Shown: in pieces, positions 13,301-26,315 of the stretch | Numbering within the stretch: position 1 is the stretch's first letter | Layout of the letters: every line of letters begins with the position of its first letter | From: Varroa destructor | Lineage: Eukaryota; Arthropoda; Arachnida; Mesostigmata; Varroidae | Assembly (NCBI RefSeq): GCF_002443255.2 | Contig: NW_019211457.1 | Span: 34,230,105-34,294,104, forward strand | Direction of reading: 5' to 3' | Length of the DNA: 64,000 nucleotides | Made by a program: the position numbers and the translations under genes | Notes under the pieces: generated by a model | Databases searched by the model: none | The model's input: the letters and a program-made list of their open reading frames with translations, nothing else | Told to the model about the DNA's origin: nothing

Positions 13301-16300
13301 AAACTCTCTGCTATTTTACTTATTTCTTGGCCCGCCCCCCTTTTTTGCCACGTTTGCGTCACGCTTTCGGCTCTCGACTGCCATGAACTCCTCGTTGCTT
13401 TCGTAGATGGGGTGCAATGGGATCAGGCGGCAGTGGCGACTGCAGCTACTCGTACTGTCGCGTTCTGGCAGAGAAGAACGAATACATTTTTGGGCCATTG
13501 CAGCCATCTCACGGCCTCTGGCTTTTCGTTTTAACGTTCCAGCTAGCAGCGGCGCAGTTCCGCTTCGTCCGTTTTCGCTTTCGGGTCAACGTAGCGTACG
13601 AGACTCAGTAACGGCGGCGGTGGAAGCTGCAGCAACAGCAGTGGCGCCGGTTGAATTCAAACCTCACCATCCAACACGATTATATGGTCTCTGTCTGTAT
13701 ATCCGGCGCTGGTTTCTCGCGAATCCGACACAGTGACTTTTCGTCTGAGTCCCCTTCGGGAGCAGTACTACACGTACTAGCTAACAGACCGACGTCAGTG
13801 ACAACGTCCAATTTTTGTAGTCCTACGTAGTTTCAACGTAGTTTGTGTAGTAATTTGTGTTATTTTTTTCGCATGCTAGCTAGCAGTATATGTGACGTAT
13901 AGATGACAGTGGGTTTAGCAGAAGTTTAAATGCTTGATAAGGTTCTCACTGTGGCACTGCTATTCGCACTAACCCAGCCAGCCACAAACGTCGTGGAGGG
14001 TAAGCTTTTATTAATAGCATACCGAATGAATGAGTGAATCGAAAGTAGAGCTGACAGCAGCAGCAGCAGCGGTGTCTCGTCTAAATTCGTCCACGTATCA
14101 GACTATTGTTACGTCTGCCAGAGTTCAGAAAGTGTGCTAATTACCTCCGCATGCATAAGTGGTAGGTTTAGAGCTGAAGACCGATCTAGCAACTACGTTA
14201 GAATTATACATCTGACCGTACGTTGAGGTGTCCACGTTCCTCGGAAACCGACTTCTTTCTTAATACTGGAATCTCAAACTGTGTCTAGCTAGACGAGTGT
14301 AAAGACTAGCTCATGAAGGTCGTCCGATGGCGTACTGGACGCACTTCGTCTATATGTGGCTCGCTCCTTTAGTAGACATTAGAGAGATACTCTGCACGGT
14401 TCGTTCCCATATCATCATTGTTATTGTTGCTATTGCTGTTATTCTTGTGAGTTAGGAATATGAAATTACAAAATAGTTGTAGTCGTGGTGGCGCCAACCT
14501 CTATTTTCCAGTCGACTGACCTCTGTGAGATCAGGAAACTTACACGCACCAATCAACTGGCAGCAACCTGTGCAGTAACCTCTGTGCATCGGCAATTCAG
14601 TTCCGACGATCGCCGCGAAAAGGCCGTTTGTGACCCGCGCGCTATAAATACACCAGACGCACCAATTCGACCATATTTCATAACCTCATAAACCCTCCCG
14701 TTGGTCCGCCGAAATGGCCTTTCCGGCCACTCTGCTTGCCGGTCGTTCTCCGTTTAGTTGAACATAAGTGTGGCGTGCCGAGGCTAGGTAAAGCTCGGCC
14801 GCCTTTAACTGGAGAATAGGTGTGTTTGTATGCCTGACAACCTTCCAGTTGTAAGGTGCCTTAACACTCCCGAAACGTTTTCGCTATTGCCTCACCTGAA
14901 CGTATTGCATTTTTTAATAGGAGCTACATATAGTGATTGAGTATTCTGCACCTGACTGATTTTAAAGAATCAGGGGACAGCAAACTTCTGGCTGGTTATT
15001 TATTTTGTCTTGTCGGGCTTATTTGTCTCAACAGCCATAGATGAGGCGTTCACGGGGCCCGGAAAAAAAAGGTTTATCATAGTGACTGACAGTAATTCCT
15101 TCAACCCTGCAAGGGTATCTTTAATAGCTGTGTTTATGAATTTCTATGTAGATTGTACATGCATCCATCTTCCCTGACACTTCTAATATAGCTATTCTGA
15201 AGTTGTATCTGTGCGAGAATAACATTAACAAAAAACTCTGACGTTTTGTTTGCGTGTCTCACAATCTACGTTTTAACATATGCCTTTTTGCTTGAAGTGT
15301 TGCAGGTTTAAGCATGTAGACGAGAGACGAGGTAAACATGGATTCAAAAAAAAAAAGGCACATTAACTGCAAGTAAATTTGTAAAAACCTGGCTAGGAAC
15401 CTGGTACAGACATTAACATGAAGGTGTGCGTAGTACATACATGTTCACATTTCATATTCTATGAACGGCCAATGTTCATCATAAACAGCAACTTGAAGTA
15501 CCAATGAAAGAGAGTAGATACGCACGGGCGGTACCAACGTAGGGGCATCATTTATGAAGAAGTGCTCTGCGGTTTTTTTGGGCAAACGGCAGGGGGTAAT
15601 AAAAGGCCATAGATCGTTGTGTATTTTAGACGGCATTGGTTACAGCTGGTATAAAGCTCAAACTCTATTCATTTTTAAAATAGTTATAGAAGATCGTTGG
15701 GCAAGGATTCTTCTTTTGCTGCTTTTATTGTGATACGGAAAACTACCAAGGAGGCGAGAACGTCTAGAGATGGTCAGGCCACACTCAGGCAGACAGACCA
15801 GGCCACTTGTGTGGCCGGTTCAAGATGTTTGGCGGACGCCCGAACCATACGATGCATGACGGATTACTTCCTCAACCACGGGACTGTGCAGGACGTAACG
15901 CGCCTTTGCTACTCGAGCGCCCTCTCGTTATACTACACATAGATGAACAACGTTGCACCTGGAGACAACCACGTTATGCTATGCTACGTTGGCACAGAGT
16001 ACCGTAATCAGTCAGCAAACGCAGTCGCTTGCGCCCTACTTAGACGAGACCTGAATATCCGGTCAAATCCTTGCACCGGCCGCAAAAGCAAGCCGGTGGA
16101 GCGACACGGAAGACGCCACAGGTGACTTTGGCTATATCGCATACACATCAACACCGTAACGGAAAGATAAAAACCCCTACAAAACAATAGTTAATGGAGC
16201 AAGTTACAAAACAGGAAGGTAGTAGAACATGCGAAAAGGTACATCGATGTAGCGACCATGTCCGCTGCAGCAGCAGCTGCGGGTAGCAAACAGCACAAGA

Positions 16301-17480
16301 GCTATCTGACTAGTGGTCACGAATGGGCACTATCTGTACAAAAAGAAGGAAATAAAGTGAAAACCAGTTTGAGGAAATGAACCAAGAGCAAATCCGATTT
16401 CGAATATTGTCTCTGATAATCATTTGCTTGTTCGAATTGTTTGCGACCTTGGGGTGCTGACACCATGAGCATATACAATATAAGATGGCCAACTGGAATA
16501 GATTGTCATTTTCATGTTATATTGTATCAATATTTTTTTGCATTGTTATTTTTTGACGTCCGACGCCATAGTAGAATTCAAGTACAAACGTGTGTGGCTT
16601 TATCTGTTGCTGAACAACTGGCAGAGCTCTTAGCATTGGCTAAAATAGCCTAGCTCCGTAATACATCATTTACAAAATGGCCGTTTCCTTACGATAGCAG
16701 CCGGCAGCAGCGGCACTGATGCGGCTATAACGCGAACACGCTACGACGTAGGCAAACACATCAATTTTCTGATGGGCCTATGCAAATGTAACAAAACAAC
16801 CAGCCAACAATTGATCAGACCCGAAACGAGAAAGCTGTTTTTTCCAATGTAGGCTCATAAAATGCACAAGAATGCGAAGAATTCTCTAATTTACCCCCCA
16901 CAACTTGTATCTAGTATTCTCTAGGCACTTTTTTCTTGGAAAAGAAAAGCCTGAATCTAAGCTCTTCCTCTCTGATGCCATCTCAATAAAGTACTTCGTA
17001 CAGCAAGAAGGTGCCAGGAAGCAGGATAAAGTTCTCAATTGCGCAGTGAGCTGGTGGTGGCGAAAGAGTTTTACGAAGTCTATTGAGTTGTCGGTTGACT
17101 TGCCGAAGATCAGATAGAGGCAACATTAAATTACGTCGAGATTAGGACCTACCCAAAGAAAATACTAGTGCTTGTGTTCACCCTTGCCACCTCCGTTCTA
17201 AGATGGATTTACTGCCCGCTCAACTCAAGCCAGTTCAGCCTTGTTAATCGCTTGCTTGCTTGCCTGCCTACCTAGTTGGCTAGTGTTATTCGACATGTCT
17301 ATTCATGGAGAAGAACGAAATGGCGAAAGGTGAGGATTGTGGGGGTAGTGGGGGCAGCGGCGCAGGTAGCAGGCTTATTTTTGACCACAAAGAAGAAGCG
17401 GTTACTGGAAGCCGAGCAAAACCGCGAGCGGCAGAAGGGAGACAAACAGTCAGGGCGGACTTTAGTATCGGTTTCGCTTA
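10400..17480. other. Non-genic block with scattered microsatellites
   Basis: No recognisable gene. The block contains a (CA)6 run at 10593-10604, a (CAG)5 run at 14055-14070, a TATA-like CTATAAATA at about 14641, and a ten-A run near 15347. A frame at 15697-16125 is open for about 142 codons apart from one TAG at 15940-15942, with no known domain. AT-richer patches at about 10640-11100, 12700-13260 and 14880-15430 showed no transposase or reverse transcriptase motifs. Confidence 0.5.
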
Positions 17481-17483
17481 TAA

Positions 17484-17516
17484 AGTGGTCCGCAGACCAC
17501 TGCACCAGTGGCTGGT
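17484..17516. repeat. Overlapping, mutually exclusive short hairpins
   Basis: The arm AGTGGTC (17484-17490) pairs perfectly with GACCACT (17495-17501) around a 4-base loop. Part of the second arm, CCACTG (17497-17502), also pairs perfectly with CAGTGG (17506-17511) around a 3-base loop. A third stem, ACCAG/CTGGT (17504-17508 and 17512-17516), overlaps again. Only some of these stems can form at one time. This is seen directly, but no function is implied. Confidence 0.6.
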
Positions 17517-17520
17517 CAGC

Positions 17521-19023
17521 ATATCCTTGAAGGGGTGCGCTAGTGATCCACACTGGCAGGAAAGATATAGGGACCAAGAGAGGGAACGCACGAAACTTAC
17601 GAGTAGCAGCACATGACCCTTCGCGATTTCATGTTCCCATCGTTTAGCGCAGTAGCAGGTCTGCCGACGAATGAAGAGGACTGGTGAAGCCGAGTGAGAA
17701 GTGGAATCTCTATTGGAGAAGACCAGCGGGAGTAAGATAACCAGTAAAACACCAACCCGCCACTACTGAGTATGTAAATGCATGTTTGTTCTAAGGATAT
17801 TCCTTCATCCGGGACAAGACATACACTTAGTTGAACGACGGTTCGCGGGCCCCGCGCAGTGCTCGTTTGCGCCAGCCTGCTATTCGACTGCTACTACTGC
17901 TGCTGCTACTGCTGCTGCTAAGGCGCCGCTGGGCAAATCCTCCTGTGCCGAAGAGACTTGGCTGTACCGCACATTGATGCCATACGTGTTTCTCTCTCTT
18001 TCTCGGCGGTTGTGTACACAAACGACCCATTCGCGTAGACGGCTCTCCACCGTCGTTGCTGTAAGCGTTTTCTTTGCACCGTTTGTTGTCGGCAATCCTT
18101 TCTCTCTGTCTGCAAGGCACAGACGAAGCGGCCATGCAAGAAGGATAAGGAGGCGATTACAATGCCAGTGGCAGCCATAATACCGATGTGGATCTACGTG
18201 AGAACCGCGACGTCCCACTTTTGCCAACACAATAAAACACTAACGTATTTCACCAGTTTGAATATCATTGCAGAGCAGCACTCACACCACCTAAATTTAC
18301 AGTAATGAGCTAAACTTGGCTGGGTAAGGCCTACGCCTATCCAGTTATGCCCCTAGAGCTCAATAGGTCAGGCGGTCACTCAGTGAGCTCATGGTCACAT
18401 TTGCCCCTATTCGTACGTATTAGTACGGTGTTAGCTGTGGAAGTAGTTCTGCTGGTGACTCCTACAAGACAGTGCAAGGGCGATGCAAGGTAGCCCACAA
18501 AAGCTGTTGAGGTCGAACAATACGAGTAGGTCACCTGGACGATGCCACCCCCTATTCTCTCTGTGTCTTCTGAGTGTTTCGCTTCGTAATTGCTATTCAG
18601 GCCTGCAGTACCAGCGATAGTGTGGGACACCAAATTTCTGCCTGTTTGCCTTCCCAGCGTTAGTTGGTTCTACCGGGTCGGCTATTCGTTTGTCGCTGTT
18701 GGATAGCGGTTAGCTTCTGTTTTTCTTTTGGCTGCTAGCAGCATGGGGGAAAGAAAACATCGGCCGGTGTTGTTAACCAGAAGACACGAATCCAAAATAG
18801 CGACAGACCTCGGACAGGGAAAGGTATTTGGGGCTTGAGGTTAGTTGGAAGCTAGCTAAGAAAGGCCAGGACACTCTTGAGAAGCAGGGGCACTTAAAGC
18901 CGCACAAGAGTGCATCGCCGCGACGGTTTCTTGATGAATGAAAGCCACCTGTCGAAAAAGATGGGGACGCGAGTAAACGATGAGAACCACACTTGAAGTG
19001 TACCAAAAGCCTCCTACGGGGCA
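17521..19023. other. Non-genic block
   Basis: No recognisable gene. An imperfect CTG/CTA triplet tract of about 33 bases lies at 17888-17920. Overlapping frames of about 85-130 codons at 17782-18230 on both strands read through this tract and look like by-products of its low stop content. Confidence 0.5.
17888..17920 (+). repeat. Imperfect (CTG/CTA)n triplet tract
   Basis: Eleven consecutive triplets of CTG or CTA type on the + strand, interrupted only by CTG/CTA exchanges. It is a typical interrupted triplet microsatellite. Confidence 0.85.
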
Positions 19024-19165
19024 CTAACAGCTGGCTGGAAGGGCGTTATTGGCGGGAAGCTTTGCCACCAGCCTAACCGTTGCCATCAAATGTGGTTCCC
19101 TGAAAGAATGTACCGCATCCTGCAGGAGGCTCCTCAGATTCACGTCGTCCAACAGCTTAACTTCT
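19024..19165 (-). CDS. Candidate terminal coding exon, unknown product
   Basis: On the minus strand a pyrimidine-rich stretch ends in an AG at 19167-19166 with a good acceptor look (CTTCCTCAG). It is followed by a frame of about 46 codons to a TAG at 19026-19024. The peptide reads as leucine-rich and helical near its start (EVKLLDDVNLRSLLQDAVHS), and its codons tend to end in G or C, unlike the surrounding AT-leaning DNA. I do not recognise the protein. No AATAAA polyadenylation signal is evident close downstream, and no partner exon was found upstream. It may be a genuine last exon, a fragment of a processed pseudogene, or chance. Confidence 0.2.
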
Positions 19166-19215
19166 CTGAGGAAGCGGATGAGTAGCAGTATGTAAGACCG
19201 AGTACAATACAACAA

Positions 19216-22200
19216 TCAGGGATGATCGTCTAAATATTTTTTCGGTCTCTCTTCGTTTGTTAGTACAGTTTCGCTGGAGAAGAAAATTTGTAGCGTACTT
19301 GCTGTGACTTGAATGCTGTTTGTAAAAGCCGTCTGTTATTGGGGTACGCATGTTGACAGGCTGCGAATTATTCATAGATGTGATAGTGAAAAGACTGGAG
19401 ACTACACTGGTTAGTTGTATGTAAAATATATGATGCAGATTTCAATTCAGTTAACGTTCGACCGACTTGCATACGTTTCTGTAACGCATTCGGCAATGGG
19501 CACTTTAAATTTTCATTGACATCTCGGTGGCGTTTATGTACTAAATAAAAAAGAGCCAATATTCAACTATTTCTGTGTAACAATTAACGCTTGTTCTAAC
19601 AGTTCCTTATGTTAGGGACCTGAGAAATGGATGCTCTGGGGCAGTAGGGTGACGAACCTAACGTTCAGAACAAGGACTGCCGTTTCTTTTTGCGTTCTTT
19701 TGCTACCCTGTCTAATCCTTAGGGACAACATAATTCTTCACTGTCGCCTTTGCTAGGTTCAGCTAAGCGAAGAGGGCGCGAATGAAGTAAGTAGGAATGT
19801 TGCGGCGGCTAGAAACGTTAGGAGAGGCTACGGGCACTTGGTCCCTATTGGCGATTGCCTCACAGAAGTTATGCATGTTCATTAACCGGCAAGATTATAT
19901 AAAGCTAATGTTGGTTCACTTCAGATGCTGACAGCAGAAGGAAGGCTTCCTAGCTGGCACGTAAGACTTTAGTTGTTCGACTAATGTTGCTGGCTAGTAC
20001 TTCTAGAGTATGTATATGTTGCAGAAAGTTCGATTGCTTATACTCACAAGTATAGCTGCGTACTACAGTGCCTCAGTGGCTAACCAAGCAACGTATCCTA
20101 CTCACGGACGAACGTGAGCACCATGTACGTACTGCAGACAAGCCAGCATATGGCCAGTTATCTCTACGATGGCACACGACATAGTCTACGGCATGGCACT
20201 AACAAACTGTTTGATGTAGGTCGTAGGCTCGGCGTTTTAGTTGCAGCTGTTGCTGTCGTTATTGTCGGTGTTGTCTTCAACGTAGTAAGCTGCACGAGTT
20301 GGGGTTACTAGTTCCTAATAAGGCTTTACTATTGTTTTGCCGGGAAATCTGGCTATGAGCCACGTGGCCCGCCTTCCCGCTACCCAGTATATACCGGCGC
20401 TGTCCGCTTTTCTCCTGTCTTTAACTCCCGGTCCCTTCCTCCTTCTTTTTCTCTCTGTGCTGATGTGTATGTATTCAAGTCGTCTATGCTCACAGATTTG
20501 CTCGTCTTTGCCGAAGCAGGGACAGTCTGCAACTGACGGTTCCGTTGCTGCTCGGGTCCTAGGCCTGCTTGAAATCATGCTCTGATGTTGCTGGGTCATC
20601 GGTATTAAGACACCATCAACAGCAGCAATGAACAGAAGGGTTACCCTGGTTCGTACCAACAGTGGCGGTGATAGTGGAAGTAACTCGATATTTGCACTAC
20701 CAATTAAGTTTTTTTTCGTGCCCCAGCGCAGACTCTGCCTGTTCCACGACTTCCCCACAGACCATGCTTGCTCGACTGGGTCTGATTGACACGATGTGAG
20801 ATTGGCACAGGGCCACGGTCGTAGGAAGTACAGTTGTCATCATCTTCTGCTTTGCCGGTGAAGCCGAGACATCAATGTTGATTTTAGTCATTCTTTGTCG
20901 TTGCCGCCCCATGCCTGGAGCTGGGACTAGCAGTGTAAGCCATTAATTTTCAGTCAATTTTCAATACCCTAATTGTGTCTATCTATGTATATGTATAAAC
21001 CTGTATATAAGCGTGCAGAGAGGTTTTAGCATTTGGAAAGGCTTCGCTGTCGCCGCTGTTGTTACAATGGCCGCCGCAGATGCCGCTTAAGACTGGCGAC
21101 TCTTCAGCGTCAAAGGAAGGATTAGGAATGGCTATCGAGAACAGGGATAATTGGGGGGTTGGTTTCGAAGGCATCGTCGGCGTAGAGGTCATGCAAAATC
21201 TCCTTAATTTGCATTCATTAGGTTGTACAGCCTAGAACGCCGGCTTGAATGAACTAGCGAGTATGCGTGCAGTATGCGCACTCCATTGGCGATGTTGGGT
21301 GTCAGGTGCGAGTAAGTAGGCAGATTGGAAAAAGATTTCGTGGGTTTTCTCATACTCTTTGAGGGGTACTGGTTCTGAAGGGAAGCTGAGTAGCGGCCAT
21401 CGAACGATAGAAGTACTAACAACATTATCAGTATGTCCAGAATCTGTTATGAAAGAAAAAAGGAACAACGGCTCTAGCTGATCCTTTTGCTGTTACTAAT
21501 ATCACTACCACCCCAGTCGGCCATAGTGCCTGAGTCACAATGTGTACCGCCGTTGATTTCGACCTCTACAGTTAAGCATAATTTGTACAAAACAAAAGTG
21601 TATATCTTCTACAGTTTACAGCACTGGGAGGAAGTTGATGGGAAGCAAAAAGTATGAAGTGGACTGTGATGCTATCATGTGAGTCACACTAGTTGTTGTG
21701 GTAATGGTTTTAGTGGCAACTGTAGGAAAAATAAACCGTTTAGGTAATGCGCAATACGACTCTTCACTGATCATTCTTTCGCCCTCTCTAATACGCTCTG
21801 GGGCGGAAGCATTAACGAATCAGCTTCGATACTTGACGTCTCCACTTGTGGTGTCCGTTGTCGTTCCCTCTGCAACAGCCGATAGCTGCTCCTGCTACGG
21901 TTTCTACCCAAATAGTCGAATAGGCTCATCGTAGGTTTAACATAGGCGTTCCTAATGATGCCAATATATCTGTCTAGAGAGGTGACCTCCCATGCGATAG
22001 CAAAATAGACACTGGCACCAGGGACAGCAAAGCGACGGACGAGTCTGATACCAGCCAGTGTTCCCAGTATTGAAGGACGTGCGATAATGGAGCGAGCCGC
22101 GAACGGGACCGCGTCAGCAGCAGCGGTTCAGCGCAGCGTGGCGGTGGCAGAACATCGGGCCAAAATTGGTTGCTGCAATATGAATCTGTGTATCGTATCG

Positions 22201-24700
22201 ACAGCAGCAGTGGGAGTAGGGGAACGGCACAACTGTGCTTCGTCGTACTGTGACATTTGCATGAGGAGCAGATGTTACCCTGCCAAAGGAAATCAGGTTA
22301 CCTTCTGCTGAAAAACGTATGGAAGGTGGTTTTCGACAATCGCCTTTCGAGTGTCCCCGAGTTGCTCTTCAAGCAGCATGGCTAACCCTGGCTTCAAGCA
22401 TCAGCATAGCAGACGTCGCTAGCTCTTCGAAAGAAAGAGAGAAAAAGTCTCTGAGTGAGACATATCTGACTGAGTGGGACGCAGAGGCAAGAATGAACCA
22501 TTCGCCTAACGTCCTGCGTACGTCTTTACACTATGAACATACGTAGCCTTTTCGTAAAAGGAGACTTCCGTCTCTTTGGCCGCAACTTCGTAGGCTCTGG
22601 CTGCCGGAGTTGCCTGGTAAGGAAACTGTTTCGTTGCTTATGGGCTGCCATGCGGGCGGGAATCACAGTCAGCTAGCAGTAGCAGCAGTGGCAGCGGTGG
22701 CAGAAGCAGCCAAGACGTTCGTCCTCCGGACATGGTTGAATTTTGCAGCACGAGCCAGGGGGAGGCCCACAAACCAGGTCGACTAACAGGCCAGACGAAC
22801 CCTCTGAATAAATATTACCGCTTTACAGCTAGATCTTTGGGACTTCTCCGAAAAGTCGAGTGATCTAGAAACTTTATCCTACCCGATCCTGCATTCTGCC
22901 TTGAGGCAGCGGTAACACGAGCAGAATCTAGGAGTGAGGTAGCCGAAGTCAACAAACAGATAGCGGTAGCAGGTAAAAATAGCATCAGATTGAGTAAAAG
23001 AAGGCGGGCGTGCAAAGAGACCGCTGCCGAAAAGCAACGGTCAAAGCAGTCGCAGTCACAGACTTCTAGCGGCAGAGACCCAGAGTCAGGAGGAAGAAAA
23101 TGCTTAAAGTCGTCGTTATCGCCAACGTCACCACTAGAATCGCCACCTTTTGCTCGTTCAAAGCAGTAGGTGTTTATGGGGTCCCAACATAAAGGAACTT
23201 CTCCTTGCTTTCCACTTGCTGTCTTTTGTAATATCAAATTGGCATATATTTAAAGCAAGTTTGCGTGTTTTCCTTTGTTACTTCATAAATACACCTCCTC
23301 CTTTATAGAAATGCCCACCCGCCAGAAGTGAAGGATGGTGCTAGAAGTAAAAGGCTCATTATGGTATAACGCGGTGTTCGGAAATACTACCGTCAAAAAA
23401 TTACAGCATTTTCATAGTACGAGCACGCGTTTGTGTCAGATGTAATCCTCCCTGCTAACCTTGAACCCTGCTAACTACTGGGGTAGCTAAGCCCTGAACT
23501 ATTTCTACCATGTCACCGCAACGAACAACATAACATAAGTAAGTTAGTGAGGCTATCTAGATAGATATATTCATCTAGCCATTATGCACTCTTCGTATCT
23601 AACCCGTCTTTTCGTTGCTACTGTTTTTTAGCTGACTCAATTTCTTGCATCAACATGTGAACAACCGGTAGTCCCCGCTGCCACCCCTTCATTGCTGTCG
23701 GAACTGTCGTTTTTATACCTTAAATACCCCATTTGTCGCGCGTGCTACTGCTGTTACTACTGGTAGTGTTGTACTGTTGCGACTATTACTACTGATGTGG
23801 CCCTCGTTGTCGTCGTCGTCGTCGCCAAATTGTTCGTTTGTCGTCATAAAAATTGAAGTTCCTCTTTGCGTCGCACCTAGTAGCAGCTAGTAGGAGGCCT
23901 TCCTAGCCATTTCTTACTATCCTACTAGTCTTCGAGCTAAACACACTTCCTGAAGCCCTGAACTCTTCGGACTTGCCAAGGAACTCTTAGAGTCACGGCT
24001 AGACTTTCTTCTATCCGTCTACCCTATGATTACGCTAAACGAAGCAAAGTGTTTGGAAGAAGTGAACAATTCACCGAAGGTAGGCACTCCCAGTTAGTCG
24101 CTCGGCTACGAGAGGAAAACGCATGGAAGCTTTTCCCCTGGCTTTCTTTGCTGAATGTCGGCCAGCTAAAGCTTTTGCGGTTGCCACGGTATCATCCGTA
24201 CCGCAGCCTTCTTCTTTCTACTACCCACTTGCGCGTTTCCTTAATGTGTTGCTGCAACTGAGTCACCGCTGTTTGCCAAGGAACCAGCGACAGAGGTAGC
24301 AAGCAAATTGTCCTGTTGGGAGTCATCACTTTATGAATGTTGGATCGCTCGAAAAACGTCAACGCAAAAGAGCTGTGGTGGAGTTAGATGCGTTCATAAG
24401 CTTGCTAACGCATTTTTCATCACCGACGGTGGTCGCGAAGGTGACCGTGAGGACGACAGCTCAAAGCGCCGCAAGGCGGAGGTGATGGGGTTTGAGCCAA
24501 TCTCGGTTTTAAGCGCAGTTCAGAACAGGCGGAAGCTTCCGACCTGGTGGAGACAGAGGAGAAGGCAAGTTCACGGTAGTCGTGATTGCGAAATCTACGA
24601 CTTTCACCATCAACGCCAACACCACAAATCGGATGAAGTAAGTATGACGGCTTGCCCTTTCATTCGAAGATACTTTTCGAGAGAGACAGTTTAAGCAGAG
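19216..24700. other. Non-genic block
   Basis: No recognisable gene. A frame at 20114-20311 encodes a valine-rich hydrophobic stretch, but this comes from GTT/GTC triplet bias. Frames at 20315-20758 (-) and 22815-23237 (-) are 140-147 codons long without known motifs. The ten-mer CCCTGCTAAC occurs twice about 16 bases apart near 23450-23475. A GTC run lies at 23809-23824. Confidence 0.5.
23809..23824 (+). repeat. (GTC)5 microsatellite
   Basis: A perfect GTC triplet run, seen directly, within a wider patch of TAC/TGT/GTC triplets starting near 23740. Confidence 0.9.
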
Positions 24701-25039
24701 AGTGCCACTTGACTTGAGGATTTAAGAATTGCAATAAAGAAAGCGAATTCAGGAACAATGATTATGGGTTATAATAGGATTTCTAGAATTTGTGATTTTA
24801 ACTCAATGCGCAAGATGACTTCTGCGTGGAGTTGCTGATATCTTCTAAACGCAGGATGTAAGTTAAAAGTAGAGAACTTTAAGGACTACCTGGTACTGTT
24901 GAAGACCTGAAGTGACTAACGAGGTGGTGCAGTAGATTACGTGAGGGTAACCTGTACAAAGGGCACGTATTCGTGGTTTGAGCATGAGCGGAATCTATTC
25001 GTGTAGAATTTATTGTAGGTAATGACCTTATAGTAACGT

Positions 25040-25427
25040 ACTTACGATAGGGTCGCTAACAGTTGCAAGTAGTTCTTTAAAGCTCCGAACTGTAAGAACG
25101 CACTTTAAGTTACTTTACATTTCGCCTTTCATACATAATACGTTGAGTATTAAAATGTGAAGGATCGTAACACACGGACATAGCTTAACAGACATGCAGG
25201 TACCACAACCGATTCTCATTAATACAGAATCGCGTTTTGAGGGTAAAATTCTTTTGTCAAGCCAACAATATCTAAGGCAGACAACAAAACGGTGCATTGG
25301 TATTTTGAAGACTTACAAATATATTGATAAATATATAATTTTCTTTTCTTGTTACATACAAAGAAAATACATGCCGATGCGTCTAGATGCACGCGTAGTT
25401 AATGTTTTACTATTCGTTTTTGAGTAG
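25040..25427 (+). mobile_element. PIF/Harbinger-type transposase relic
   Basis: Two pieces of a decayed DDE transposase lie in different + frames. The first (about 25040-25100) reads RVANSCK, a stop, then FFKAPNCKNAL. It matches the family's block of the form G-S-V-H-D-S-R-x-F-R-x-S-P-L, with the catalytic Asp position occupied by Asn. The second (25194-25427, another frame) carries TKRCIGILKTYKY, with RCIGILK at 25290-25310. This corresponds to the conserved E-R-x-I/F-G-V-L-K-x-R-F block that precedes the third catalytic region in Harbinger transposases. The order and rough spacing of the blocks agree with the family. Stops and at least one frameshift mean it cannot be active. I found neither terminal inverted repeats nor the companion Myb-like gene. 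The host function, if any, is unknown; this is an old insertion in an AT-rich block. Confidence 0.6.
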
Positions 25428-26289
25428 TGCCCCTTGTCCTCTTAGATATCCTTTGATCTCGCTATTTAAAGGAAGCTTGGAGAAAATGAGAAACGGCTTT
25501 TGGGTGTAATCTATTGGTTCTGAATAGATATTAGCTCGCAGCATTGATCAAAGCATGGACTAATGGTTGCTGCGTCAATTTTAGACAAAGCGTTACTGAA
25601 GATAATTTCCTCTAGCCTCTACCTCTGCAGTCGTTTACACTTTAGCCAGTTCAAACTCGTTTATGCCTAAGCTAGGTTCGCTTTAAGTATAAGTAGCTGT
25701 GGTTCATGTTGACATGCCGGAGTGTAAGCGCAAGTCCCTGCGGGCGACTAACGTGGGCTCGTTTTGGATGTCCCACGTATATCAGGGATGACTTAATATA
25801 CAGAAGGTAGAAACCAGCAGTCAAATTAAGGGGTCAAAAAAATCTATGTGTACTGTACGGAAATAAGAGTGGATACCTTGGAGAACTCATACTTTTTATA
25901 CAATGTTATTGCTACATCAACACTGCCACATGCACCCGTATTGATGCCTACGGTGTCTTCACCGCGGTACGTCACCCTGTTCTGCGAGAGGAGACGTCTA
26001 AATTTAGCTATGAGAATTAAAGAAACAGTGAGGTGGCAGATGCTGTTTCAGGACAGCTTGCAGGATACTCGTTTCTAGTGTAAAAACTAATAATTGACCA
26101 GCGACCGATCCCGAAATCTTATGCAAATATATGCATAAAATGTATAACCCAGTTCGTAAGCAAATGGTTGCCTGGGATATCTGTAGCTTTTGTAAGTGGA
26201 TCAGTTGTATTGGTACGTCAAAGGCGACATGTCCACCCACCAAAACACCTAGTAGCTTGCCTTCAATATCACTACGTATTTTAAATCGT

Positions 26290-26315
26290 AAAAAAAAAAT
26301 ATATATATATATATA
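26290..26315 (+). repeat. Poly-A tract merging into (AT)n
   Basis: About ten A residues run directly into about eight AT units. A poly-A/AT junction of this kind can be the decayed tail of a retroposed sequence, but no element body was recognised immediately upstream. Confidence 0.9.

Noticed and set aside
15445..15636. Minus-strand 63-codon frame with Pro/Trp-rich peptide
   Set aside because: It looks moderately protein-like, but no splice boundaries, start context or known motif support it.
20114..20311. Valine-rich transmembrane-looking frame
   Set aside because: The hydrophobic stretch comes from GTT/GTC/GCT triplet bias, with no start context or splice site support.
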